From the NCBI GenBank assembly GCA_947502635.1, contig CANNAN010000004.1, positions 372,001-436,000 of the forward strand: a DNA stretch of 64,000 nucleotides. Reading direction: 5' to 3'. Every line of letters starts with the position of its first letter. The first letter of the stretch is position 1. Source of the stretch: an uncultured Flavobacteriaceae bacterium (GTDB lineage Bacteria > Bacteroidota > Bacteroidia > Flavobacteriales > Flavobacteriaceae). Positions 7,506 through 16,641 of this stretch are shown in pieces. The translations under genes were made by a program, and so were the position numbers. The notes below the pieces were generated by a model, which was given only the letters and a program-made list of their open reading frames with translations, was not told the DNA's origin and did no database searches.

Positions 7506-9224
7506 TTATCTTTTCTTAACCATAGCCTCAAAAAAGTTAAAAAATACTTTTAACGAATTTCCTTGAGAATTTGGTGTATTAATCTTCATTTCTGAATGTA
7601 TTTTGTTGCCTTTCATTTTTGAGGATTTAAAATAAGCATCTTTAAAATTGTCTTTAACGTAATTAAAATATCTACGTTCTTTTCTACTTAATTCTGAAGC
7701 AGGTATTTTAGATATTAGCTTCTCTCCATTTATATAAAAGGTAGAACTACTATTTTTTATCAATTTTTGATGCTTTCCTAAATTCTTAACAAAACGGTTA
7801 TTTGCAATATTCGAAATTTTTTCTTCCGAGGTCGTAAAGAACAAAATGTTATTTTTAACTATAGTGTATAAGTCGAAAGGAATTTCATTTTTGGGTGCAT
7901 TTACCTTATAATAGCCCGCTTTATTTTCAAAAAGCTCAAACTTAATACCTAAGCGTGCCACTTTATTTAGGAGTTTTTCTTTTTTAGACCCAATCATGAT
8001 TGTGAAATCTGGCACAACTTCTTTTTTTGTTTTTGTAATTTCTTTACTCTTATAATCCGCATCATATTCATATGATGTATATGTTACTTCTTTCTCTCCA
8101 AAATCGTTAAGCACAAATAACATATCACCTGTCATTAATTCACCAATTGCTTTTTCATCTAAAAAAAGAGATAAAAACTCACCGCCCAGATCCATTTCCT
8201 CCTTATAACTTGGCATAATTCCGCCATACATACTCGTCATCAAAGCAGGGTATTCTTCCAAAAGCGCCTGCATATCCATCGAAAGACTTATGTAAGCCAA
8301 GGCATCATTCTGATTGAAATAATTATAAAAATTCTTGTCAATTTTAGAATTATAGACCTTTTTAAACATCTTTTTCCAATCTGAATTCAGCTCCGTTTCA
8401 GTAGTCATTCGGATAGCATCTTTATCAAAAAACAAATTTGCACCTATACTTTTGAATCCATATAAATTAGATCTAGATTTCAATTTAGAGAATGGAAAAA
8501 CACCTGTCGTTCCATATACACTTGCCAATGCGCTATTAATTAATTGACCGTAGTTTTTAATCCAGGCCGATGCTGCTGCATTTTTATCTTTACTCGCTAT
8601 ATAGTCTTTATCGCTTAAAATAGAAGCTTCGCCATTCCCTCTAAAAATACTAAGAGCATATGTTTTAGCCCACTGAGAAGTAATTATTTTCTTGACTTTA
8701 TAATATGACTTCCCTTCATTTTCTCCTTCAGACATGAAACGCTCTTCATTTTTCTCAAAGTAATCATGCCCTTTTTCATATCCTAAAAACAAAAGTAAAT
8801 TGTTATTCCATATAGCTATAGAACCTCTATTTTCCATCATTTGTATTCCGCCTTCTGAAACAATTTTTTCTTTATCTCGTGCAGAAATTAAGTTTTCAAA
8901 TTTATTTTTATCTGTGAGCTTAACCAAGAAATTATGATAGCTTATACTATCTGTTCTTGTATAAAAATAAAAAGCTTTTGAGTTTATATCGAACCCTAAG
9001 TCTTTAATACTAGCTACAATAGAATCAGACTTTCTACTTAGCTTATCAACCATTTTTTTAGCAAAGTTAAAGTCATCAAATTCGCTAATGGGAACCAATT
9101 CGGTTAAACGATCTCCATTTATAGAAATAACAGCCTCTACATTTTTTGGTATTTTGCTTTCAATGTTTTGCGCCATGCATATAAATGATGCAAAAACAGC
9201 TATGACTAGTAGATTTTTTTTCAT
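7506..9224 (-). CDS. DUF4836-like exported protein
   Basis: The 572-residue product begins with a signal peptide (MKKNLLVIAVFASFICMAQ). It continues with IPKNVEAVISINGDRL, the opening seen in the DUF4836 family of Bacteroidota envelope proteins (assigned by resemblance). Typical segments such as ALAYISLSMDMQALL and MLFVLNDFG follow. Family members have no proven function. It lies 5 bp after the small lipoprotein gene at 9230 and 1 bp before the 446-residue gene, so the three are probably co-transcribed. Confidence 0.7.
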   Translation of the reverse strand: MKKNLLVIAVFASFICMAQNIESKIPKNVEAVISINGDRLTELVPISEFDDFNFAKKMVDKLSRKSDSIVASIKDLGFDINSKAFYFYTRTDSISYHNFLVKLTDKNKFENLISARDKEKIVSEGGIQMMENRGSIAIWNNNLLLFLGYEKGHDYFEKNEERFMSEGENEGKSYYKVKKIITSQWAKTYALSIFRGNGEASILSDKDYIASKDKNAAASAWIKNYGQLINSALASVYGTTGVFPFSKLKSRSNLYGFKSIGANLFFDKDAIRMTTETELNSDWKKMFKKVYNSKIDKNFYNYFNQNDALAYISLSMDMQALLEEYPALMTSMYGGIMPSYKEEMDLGGEFLSLFLDEKAIGELMTGDMLFVLNDFGEKEVTYTSYEYDADYKSKEITKTKKEVVPDFTIMIGSKKEKLLNKVARLGIKFELFENKAGYYKVNAPKNEIPFDLYTIVKNNILFFTTSEEKISNIANNRFVKNLGKHQKLIKNSSSTFYINGEKLISKIPASELSRKERRYFNYVKDNFKDAYFKSSKMKGNKIHSEMKINTPNSQGNSLKVFFNFFEAMVKKR

Positions 9225-9229
9225 AATAA

Positions 9230-9901
9230 TTACTTCTGTAGTTTTATTTGATTTTTGATAGTATTTTTATTTTTAATAATATCTTGAGCATTCACTCTTA
9301 ACATGATTGCTTTTTTACTCCCCGATATTTTAGCCGTTGGATTTTTTGATGAAATAATTGGACTTTCGAAACGATAAATAGTAGTCATTGTAGCAGTTTC
9401 AAACACCTTACGATCTTCCATATTTGTTTTTTTAAATTCTTGGGATAGATCATAATGATAGTTTCTAGTAAACGTGTTTTGGGATGTATCGAAACTAAAA
9501 TGCTGTTGTTGCTTTATAATGCTTGCTTCCTTTTTTGAACTAAAATTGGAAATCACCGTATTTAAAGCTTCAACATTAGTAAAATTGCAAGAAACTGTAA
9601 AAATATAATCGTTAAAATCGGAAGAGTTTTTAACATTAGAAATACCTTCAATTTGCTTTATTTTTTGAATTACTTGAGCAATTTTATTTTTAATTTCTAT
9701 TTTAGAAGGTACCTTATAATTGTTAATGCTATCAAGTAGCATGATCGAATTTAGCTTGGTTCTACTCTTGCTTAAATTAACGGTTAATGTAACATGACCC
9801 GAACCATCTTTGTTAAAACTAACTTCTTCTATAATTTCGAAACAGCTCGTACAAAGAATGAACAATCCTAAAAATAAAACCTTGATTCCCTTATTATGCA
9901 T
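9230..9901 (-). CDS. Small lipoprotein, first gene of DUF4836-like operon
   Basis: The 223-residue protein has a lipobox region CTSCFEI (lipidated Cys near residue 20) directly followed by VSFNKDGSGHVTLTVNLS. That opening is common in Bacteroidota lipoproteins that describe a strand-rich domain after the anchor. No enzyme motif is seen. It starts the operon with the two genes downstream. A TAaaTTTG -7-like element lies at 9918-9925 on the minus strand, a short distance before the ATG, but no good -33 box accompanies it. Confidence 0.65.
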   Translation of the reverse strand: MHNKGIKVLFLGLFILCTSCFEIIEEVSFNKDGSGHVTLTVNLSKSRTKLNSIMLLDSINNYKVPSKIEIKNKIAQVIQKIKQIEGISNVKNSSDFNDYIFTVSCNFTNVEALNTVISNFSSKKEASIIKQQQHFSFDTSQNTFTRNYHYDLSQEFKKTNMEDRKVFETATMTTIYRFESPIISSKNPTAKISGSKKAIMLRVNAQDIIKNKNTIKNQIKLQK

Positions 9902-10011
9902 TCTGATTTTTGAATAACAAATTTAATAGAATTATTACAATTAGTAGCTTTTTAAGACAAAATCCTTTCGTATTTTAATTACAAAATGAGTTAAAAAACT
10001 ATATTCGCGCC

Positions 10012-10911
10012 ATGTGGATGTATTTAGGCTTATTGGCAGCTCTTTTTTTGGGATTACACAATTTATGTAAAAAACATGCAGTACAAGGAAATGAGGTTTT
10101 TCCAGTGCTTTTAGGGACAATATGTTCTGGTTTTTTACTACTTCTCCCTTTTTTTATAGGTTCTATCTATTTTCCAGAATATACCAGACAAATCGGGTTT
10201 CATATCACACCTATTTCCTGGAAAGTTCATGGTTTTATTTTTATAAAATCAATGATAATGACAACATCCTGGGTTTTAGCATATCAAGCTCTAAAGCATC
10301 TGCCGATAACCATTGTGACTCCGATACGCTCTGCTGGTCCTTTTTTTACTTTTATTGGTGCTATTTTAATTTACCAAGAGAAACCAAATTTTTTGCAGTG
10401 GATCGGTTTTTTTCTTATTATTTTCTCAGTAATACTATATTCTAAAATAGGAAAAAAAGAAGGCATCAATTTTAAGAGAAATAAATGGGTATTTGCCATT
10501 ATTGGAGCAACATTTTTAGGAGCTTCGAGTGGTTTATACGACAAGTTCTTAATTCAGAGCTTAACATTAAACCCACAAACCTTACAATTTTGGTTTTGTT
10601 GGTATACTATACTAATCTTACTGGGTATTTTATCTATAACATGGTTTCCTAATTATGAAAAACGAAAGGAGTTTAAATGGCGATGGACCATTGTTGCTGT
10701 TGGTGTTTTGTTACAGGCAGCAGATTATTTTTATTTTAAAGCCTTGCAAGACCCAGATGCATTGATCATGTTACTCTCTGCTATAAAACGTAGTCAAATA
10801 CTAATTGCTGTCGTTATTGGAGGTCTTGTCTTTAAAGAAAAAAATAAACGAAAAAAATTAGTGCCATTATTAGGTATTATGATCGGGGTCTTTTTGATTT
10901 TGTATTCATAA
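10012..10911 (+). CDS. EamA/DMT family transporter
   Basis: The 299 residues contain about ten hydrophobic helices arranged as two EamA repeats, the usual length and plan of drug/metabolite exporters in the inner membrane. The second half has the characteristic sequence IGATFLGASSGLYDK and ends with LLGIMIGVFLILYS. Substrate cannot be told from sequence. It is transcribed divergently from the operon at 9901. The stop codon TAA at 10909 is the first base of a TAATCCCGTCC sequence similar to the hairpin repeats described at 29188 and 55102. Confidence 0.85.
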   Translation: MWMYLGLLAALFLGLHNLCKKHAVQGNEVFPVLLGTICSGFLLLLPFFIGSIYFPEYTRQIGFHITPISWKVHGFIFIKSMIMTTSWVLAYQALKHLPITIVTPIRSAGPFFTFIGAILIYQEKPNFLQWIGFFLIIFSVILYSKIGKKEGINFKRNKWVFAIIGATFLGASSGLYDKFLIQSLTLNPQTLQFWFCWYTILILLGILSITWFPNYEKRKEFKWRWTIVAVGVLLQAADYFYFKALQDPDALIMLLSAIKRSQILIAVVIGGLVFKEKNKRKKLVPLLGIMIGVFLILYS

Positions 10912-11380
10912 TCCCGTCCAGACACATTCCATTTCTATAGTCATTTAAGCAAAGTATATTTTTACTTCCTCTCATACTTAAGTAGATAAAAAAGTGCTAG
11001 AAAATCTCAAAGGTCTTTATTACATTTTATAAGGAAACATTAGGAAGAAAACTTAAGTTAAAAAAGTATCATGAATTGCATTATTTGAATAAGTATAAAC
11101 AAAATTGTTTTTTTAATTTAGTACTAATTTGTTAATATCCCTAACATACGAAACAAATTGTGCTAGCAAGATTATAATGGTTCGTATTATCTCACTATTA
11201 GGGTTTACAAATAGTATAGATTGCTATTCTGAATAAATTATGTAATGCATTGATCTTTTTAAAATTGGAAGCAATTTAAGAAGGTTATCATTAATTATAT
11301 ATGTAAATGAATCATAAAATTTTGATTCATTTACCAAGTATTTTATTGCTTATTTTTTTTAACTAAAACCCCAAATTACA
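10909..11380. promoter_or_regulatory. Intergenic region upstream of the cellulase locus
   Basis: This gap of about 470 bp has no coding ORF. At the left end (10909-10945) it carries a sequence similar to the arm of the stop-codon-anchored hairpin family. An inverted pair ATACGAA (11146-11152) and TTCGTAT (11181-11187) is a possible operator for the cellulase genes. No strong TAnnTTTG element is visible. Confidence 0.35.
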
Positions 11381-14326
11381 ATGAAAAATTTTATTAAACA
11401 AGGCATAGCGATATTGTTGTGCTTTTATTGTGCAAATATTTTTGCACAGACAAATTATGGTGAAGCATTACAAAAGTCACTTTACTTTTACGAAGCCCAA
11501 CAATCTGGTCAACTTCCATCCTGGAACCGTGTAAGTTGGAGAAGTGATTCAGCCTTAGATGATGGTTCCGATGTTGGAAAAGATCTTACAGGAGGTTGGT
11601 ATGACGCTGGAGATCATGTCAAATTTGGTTTCCCAATGGCATATAGTGTAACTTCACTAGCTTGGGGAGCCATTGCTTATAAAGAAGCCTATGAAAGATC
11701 TGGTCAAATGGACATTTTAAAACAAAATCTTCGTTTTGTAACAGACTATTTTATAAAATGCCATACAGCCCCCAATGAATTCTATGGCCAATTAGGCAAC
11801 GGTGGGTTAGATCATTCTTTTTGGGGATCCCCAGAAGTAATGGTTATGGATAGACCTGCTTACAAAATTGATGCTGCCAATCCAGGATCTGAATTAGCTG
11901 CCGAAACTGCTGCTGCACTGGCGGCAACCAGTATCTTATTTAAAGATTCAGATCCTTCTTATAGCACGACTTTATTAACCCATGCAAAACAGTTATACAC
12001 TTTTGCTGATACCTATAGGGGCGACTATTCAAAATCTATTGCAGATGCAGCTGGATATTACAGATCTTACAATGGGTATAATGATGAATTAGTTTGGGGA
12101 GCCATTTGGTTATACCGAGCAACCGACGATGCAGATTATCTTTCAAAAGCGGAATTGGAATATGACAATTTAGGAAATCAAGGACAGAGTTCTGATAAAG
12201 CCTATAAGTTTACAATGTCTTGGGATGATAAAAGTTACGGGGCTTATGTATTATTAGCTCAGTTAACAGGTGAGGATAAATACAAGGCTGACGCCGAACG
12301 TTTTCTAGATTTTTGGACCAGTGGCGTTAATGGAGAAAAAGTAACTTATAGCCCAGGTGGTCAAGCACATTTAATACAATGGGGATCACTTCGTTATGCT
12401 GCAAACACCTCTTTTTTGGCATTTGTTTATAGTGATAAAGTATCAACATCTTCTGCAAATAAATTAAAATATCATGATTTTGCAGTTCGTCAAACAAATT
12501 ATGCTTTAGGAGATAATCCTCTCAACAGAAGTTTCATGGTAGGTTTTGGAAATAACCCAGCAAATAATCCGCACCATAGATCATCACATGGCTCCTGGGC
12601 AAATAGTATTGAAAACAGACCAGATTTACCAAGCCATACACTTTTTGGAGCATTAACAGGAGGGCCTAGTGAACCTAATGATCAATTCGTTGATAATCGA
12701 GAAGATTATATCGCTAATGAGGTCGCCTGTGATTACAATTCTTGTTTTACAGGGAATTTAGTAAGAATGTATGATGAGTTTGGAGGAACGCCATTAGCAA
12801 ATTTTCCAACTGATGAAACTCCTAGTAGAACAGAAATTAGATCTTTTTCTAAATTCAATAGTAATAATACCTTTGGTAGTACTATAAAAATTTTACTTCA
12901 AAATAGAACAGCTTGGCCAGCTCGTGTAACAGATAAGCTTTCATATAGATATTTCTTTGATATATCTGAAGGTGTGGCTCAAGGGTATACAATTGATGAT
13001 TATGATATTACTTTAAATTCAATTCAAGGAAATAGTACATCTGTTATTAATGCATGGGATGCTGTAAAAAATATTTATTATATGGAAGTTTCTCTTGAAG
13101 GAGAGCAAATAGCTCCAATTGGAGATCCTCAATTCCGAAGAGAAACACAAATTAATATTCGTGTTCAAAATGGTGTTCCATATGATACTTCGAATGACTG
13201 GTCTGCACAAGGATTAAGTAGCAGTACAGATATGGAGAGTGTTAACATTCCTGTATACGATGATGGCGTATTAGTATTTGGGAAGGAACCAATAGCAGGA
13301 TCTGGTGTAAATGGTGGTACAATTACTGGCGGTCCATTTAATTTTACGGTTGGTGATGGCACTGCAGATAATGTATCTGGAATAACCTTATCTGGTAATG
13401 TTGGAGACAACTCACAATGGGTAGTAACCGATAATCAAAATAATATTGTAGCATTACCTCTAATGCCAGAAGATATAGATTTCGATACAGAAACTCCAGG
13501 GATTAGCTTAATATGGCATTTAAGTTATAACGATGCTATAGGTGGAGCTGAAATAGGAAATAATACTTCAAGTCTAACTGGAGATTTTGATCTTTCAAAT
13601 TCAGTTTCTGTAATAAAAATTCCTGAAGGTGGTGGCGATTGTAATTTCGGAACACCACTGGCTACCTCATTACCTAATATTAATAGTGCATTTAAAAATA
13701 TATACGTACTAGGAAATGGAGGTCCAAACCTTGATAATGTTACCACATTTACTCTTAATTGGGATTTGAATAACAATGGTTTATATCAGTTTTCTATAAA
13801 TACAAATGATGGTGTTCCAAATTGGTATGTTGATTTAAGCAGCAATCTTACTGCTAATTTTAATGTTCCTCAACCAGAAGCTACTTTTTCTGGAACTGGA
13901 ATTGCTGGATTGGATGGTGCATACTGGGTTACTATAGATAATGACAACTTTGTAATGGTCTCTAAAACAAGTGGATTTACACTGTATTTTAGTAAAACAG
14001 CTAGTGAACCAATTTGTACTGGTACAACAACAAAGTTTTCAGAAAAAATAGCTTCAGAGCCCGTATCCAACCCGATACAAAACACTATGCATTTATCACC
14101 AAATCCAGTAGAGGACATTATTAACCTATCTAGCAGTGAAAGTTTACAACATTCTTTGATTAAAGTAGTAAGTCTTACAGGTAGAGTCATTACGTCTGAG
14201 AGTATAGAGAACGTTCAAAAAAAGAAAACAATAAATCTGCAAGGACTTCAATCTGGGGTTTATATATTAAAAGTACATAATACAAAGACAGGTGCTATAA
14301 TCAACAAAAAGATTATTAAAAAATAA
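11381..14326 (+). CDS. GH9 endoglucanase with CBM3-like and C-terminal modules, T9SS-secreted
   Basis: The 981-residue enzyme should cleave beta-1,4-glucan outside the cell. Order of parts: signal peptide (1-22); GH9 catalytic domain (about 25-465) with WYDAGDHVKFGFP (the DAGD aspartates at 75-78), the NPHHRSSHG signature near 395 and the terminal NEVACDYN with the likely acid Glu near 447. A CBM3-like domain follows (about 485-640, YRYFFDISEG), then a Bacteroidota domain starting ITGGPFNFTVGDG (about 645-750), and a module (about 752-880) shared with the next gene. The last ~80 residues are a T9SS sorting domain (LSPNPVEDII...GVYILKV). The GH5 gene follows 69 bp later on the same strand. Confidence 0.93.
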   Translation: MKNFIKQGIAILLCFYCANIFAQTNYGEALQKSLYFYEAQQSGQLPSWNRVSWRSDSALDDGSDVGKDLTGGWYDAGDHVKFGFPMAYSVTSLAWGAIAYKEAYERSGQMDILKQNLRFVTDYFIKCHTAPNEFYGQLGNGGLDHSFWGSPEVMVMDRPAYKIDAANPGSELAAETAAALAATSILFKDSDPSYSTTLLTHAKQLYTFADTYRGDYSKSIADAAGYYRSYNGYNDELVWGAIWLYRATDDADYLSKAELEYDNLGNQGQSSDKAYKFTMSWDDKSYGAYVLLAQLTGEDKYKADAERFLDFWTSGVNGEKVTYSPGGQAHLIQWGSLRYAANTSFLAFVYSDKVSTSSANKLKYHDFAVRQTNYALGDNPLNRSFMVGFGNNPANNPHHRSSHGSWANSIENRPDLPSHTLFGALTGGPSEPNDQFVDNREDYIANEVACDYNSCFTGNLVRMYDEFGGTPLANFPTDETPSRTEIRSFSKFNSNNTFGSTIKILLQNRTAWPARVTDKLSYRYFFDISEGVAQGYTIDDYDITLNSIQGNSTSVINAWDAVKNIYYMEVSLEGEQIAPIGDPQFRRETQINIRVQNGVPYDTSNDWSAQGLSSSTDMESVNIPVYDDGVLVFGKEPIAGSGVNGGTITGGPFNFTVGDGTADNVSGITLSGNVGDNSQWVVTDNQNNIVALPLMPEDIDFDTETPGISLIWHLSYNDAIGGAEIGNNTSSLTGDFDLSNSVSVIKIPEGGGDCNFGTPLATSLPNINSAFKNIYVLGNGGPNLDNVTTFTLNWDLNNNGLYQFSINTNDGVPNWYVDLSSNLTANFNVPQPEATFSGTGIAGLDGAYWVTIDNDNFVMVSKTSGFTLYFSKTASEPICTGTTTKFSEKIASEPVSNPIQNTMHLSPNPVEDIINLSSSESLQHSLIKVVSLTGRVITSESIENVQKKKTINLQGLQSGVYILKVHNTKTGAIINKKIIKK

Positions 14327-14345
14327 TTTTTAATTTAAAGTAACT

Positions 14346-14374
14346 CCCCAAGGCTCAGCCTTGGGGGGGTCTTT
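14346..14374 (+). terminator. Strong GC hairpin with short T-rich tail between GH9 and GH5 genes
   Basis: CCCCAAGGC (14346-14354), a three-base loop TCA and GCCTTGGGG (14358-14366) form a perfect 9-bp stem, followed by GGG and TCTTT. It lies 20 bp after the GH9 stop and 30 bp before the GH5 start. It could terminate, attenuate, or protect the upstream mRNA 3' end so that GH9 and GH5 are made in different amounts. Confidence 0.7.
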
Positions 14375-14395
14375 ATTACATAATAAACTAAAGAA

Positions 14396-16537
14396 ATGAA
14401 ACATTTTATATTTATAATTTTCACACTGGTATGGCTTATAAGTCCTACTATAAAAACACATGCGCAGCAGCAAAATTTTTTAAGCGCTTCTGGAAATAAG
14501 TTATTTGATTCTACAGGCAAAGAAGTACGTCTTACAGGAGTCAATTGGTTTGGTTTCGAAACATCTCAATATAGCCCTCATGGTATTTGGACCAGAGATA
14601 CAAAAAGTGTCCTAATGCAAATTAAAGACCTTGGGTTTAATACCATTAGATTACCTTGGTGTAACGACATGTTAAAACCTGGGGCTAGTATAAATATAAA
14701 TTCCTATGGGTCAGACCCATACTCTGGAATCTCTCCTATGAATGAAGAAGAATCTAAATTGAATAAACCCATTGAATTATTAGATGTAATAGTTAAATGG
14801 TGTCAAGAAAACAACATGAAAATTGTGTTAGATAATCATTCTAGAGCAGCAGATGGCTTTTTAAACGAAAAATACTGGTATACTGATACATTTTCTGAAC
14901 AACAATGGATAGACGATTGGATTTATTTAGCAAATCGATATAAAGATTTTTCGGCTGTAGTGGCTATGGATCTTAATAACGAACCTCATGGATCTACTTG
15001 GGGAGATAGTAACCCAGATACAGATTGGAATAAAGCTGCAGAACGTTGTGGTAATGCTATTTTGAACGTGCATCCAGATGTTTTAATTATTGTAGAAGGC
15101 GTTGGCCAATTTGAAGGAGATTCTTATTGGTGGGGCGGTCAACTTAAAGGTGTTACAAAATACCCTGTACAATTATCTAATCCAAATAAATTATTTTATT
15201 CGGCACACGAATACGGACCAGAAGTATCTCAGCAAGATTGGTTTGAATCACCAGATTTTCCTAATAATATGCCTGCAATTTGGGAAGAACATTTTCACTA
15301 TTTATACGAAAACAACACATCTCCCATATTTATTGGCGAATTCGGAATTAAAGATCAAGATAATGACATTGCTTTTACTTGGTATAAAGAATGGATGGGT
15401 TTTATGGGAGACATTTATTCATGGACTTTTTGGACTATGAACCCTAATTCTGGAGATACTGGAGGGATTTTAAAAGATGACTGGATCAGTGTTAACCAAT
15501 GGAAAATGGACGTTTTAAATCCTCACTTTGCCCCATTAATTGCAAATGTTGTTGGTGGAAGTACTAATACACCTCCTGTAGCAAACATGACATCTTCTGT
15601 TACATATGGAAATGCTCCTTTAAATGTGCAGTTTAATGCTTCTGGATCATCAGATATTGATGGAGATACGCTAACTTATAGCTGGGATTTTGGTAATGGA
15701 GAGGTTTCTTCAGAAATTACCCCATTAATAACTTATACTACTGTTGGAACTTACAATGTAACACTTATTGTTAATGATGGGCAAATCGATTCTGAACCAG
15801 TAACTCAAACGATAAATGTAGCGGTAGAAGGAAGTAACGATTGTGTTTTTGATACACCTTCATCCAATAAATTACCAAACCTAAACACATCATATGAAAA
15901 TATTTATGTTTTAGGAAATGGCGGCCCGAATTTAGATAATCTTACTGGTTTCACTATCAATTGGGACTTAGGAAGTAATAGTTTATATCAATTTTCTATA
16001 AACACCAATAATGGTACACCTAATTGGTATGTCGATTTAAGAAGTAGTCTTACGGCTAGTTTTAATAATTCTCAGCCAGAAGCTACTTTTTCTGGTACTG
16101 GAATTGCTGGATTGGATGGAGTGTACTGGGTTACTGTAGATGATGAAAATTTTGCAATGGTTTCAAAAACAGGTGGATTTACACTGTATTTTAGTAAAAC
16201 AGATAACGCCCCACTTTGTAATAATTCAACAGCCAAAAATTCAGAAAAAACAACTTCTGAAGCTTCACCAAAAAAAGAAATTATTGGCTCTGGTATTATA
16301 AAATTAATGCCAAACCCTGTACTGGATATTGTTACTTTATCTAGCAATGAAAGTTTACAACATTCTATAATAAAAGTAGTAAGCCTTACTGGCAGAATCG
16401 TTCTTTTTGATAGTATAGAAAATGATCAAAAAGAAAAGACTATAAGTCTTAAAAGTCTTCAACCAGGAATTTACATTTTAGAAACTAAAAATACTAATAC
16501 TGGTGTTATAATGAACAAAAAGATTGTTAAAAAGTAG
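14396..16537 (+). CDS. GH5 endoglucanase with PKD domain and shared C-terminal module, T9SS-secreted
   Basis: The 713-residue protein has a signal peptide (about 1-23) and a GH5 barrel (about 25-380) that opens with VRLTGVNWFGFET. The catalytic acid lies in DLNNEPHG (Glu about 196) and the nucleophile in IGEFGI (Glu about 315). A PKD domain follows (about 385-470, DGDTLTYSWDFGNGE). Next is a module of about 125 residues (481-606) nearly identical in parts to residues 752-880 of the GH9 enzyme, and then a T9SS sorting domain (PNPVLDIV...GIYILE). It probably acts with GH9 on cellulose or mixed-linkage glucan at the cell surface. The DNA of the shared module is also conserved, indicating recent duplication or gene conversion. 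Confidence 0.93.
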   Translation: MKHFIFIIFTLVWLISPTIKTHAQQQNFLSASGNKLFDSTGKEVRLTGVNWFGFETSQYSPHGIWTRDTKSVLMQIKDLGFNTIRLPWCNDMLKPGASININSYGSDPYSGISPMNEEESKLNKPIELLDVIVKWCQENNMKIVLDNHSRAADGFLNEKYWYTDTFSEQQWIDDWIYLANRYKDFSAVVAMDLNNEPHGSTWGDSNPDTDWNKAAERCGNAILNVHPDVLIIVEGVGQFEGDSYWWGGQLKGVTKYPVQLSNPNKLFYSAHEYGPEVSQQDWFESPDFPNNMPAIWEEHFHYLYENNTSPIFIGEFGIKDQDNDIAFTWYKEWMGFMGDIYSWTFWTMNPNSGDTGGILKDDWISVNQWKMDVLNPHFAPLIANVVGGSTNTPPVANMTSSVTYGNAPLNVQFNASGSSDIDGDTLTYSWDFGNGEVSSEITPLITYTTVGTYNVTLIVNDGQIDSEPVTQTINVAVEGSNDCVFDTPSSNKLPNLNTSYENIYVLGNGGPNLDNLTGFTINWDLGSNSLYQFSINTNNGTPNWYVDLRSSLTASFNNSQPEATFSGTGIAGLDGVYWVTVDDENFAMVSKTGGFTLYFSKTDNAPLCNNSTAKNSEKTTSEASPKKEIIGSGIIKLMPNPVLDIVTLSSNESLQHSIIKVVSLTGRIVLFDSIENDQKEKTISLKSLQPGIYILETKNTNTGVIMNKKIVKK

Positions 16538-16589
16538 ATTTTTAATGAAGTAGTTTAAACTTTTATTTCCTTAAAATTAAACAAAAAAA

Positions 16590-16624
16590 TAAGGCTCCAT
16601 TTTAAATATATGGAGCCTTAACTT
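16590..16624. terminator. Bidirectional terminator between convergent genes
   Basis: TAAGGCTCCAT (16590-16600) and ATGGAGCCTTA (16610-16620) form an 11-bp stem with A-rich sequence before and ACTTTATT after, between the GH5 stop and the convergent gene at 16642. Confidence 0.85.
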
Positions 16625-16641
16625 TATTAAATTAATAAATA

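Noticed and set aside
10999-11009. CTAGAAAATCT shared with 29204
   Set aside because: An 11-base match in AT-rich DNA is within chance; no longer similarity extends around it.
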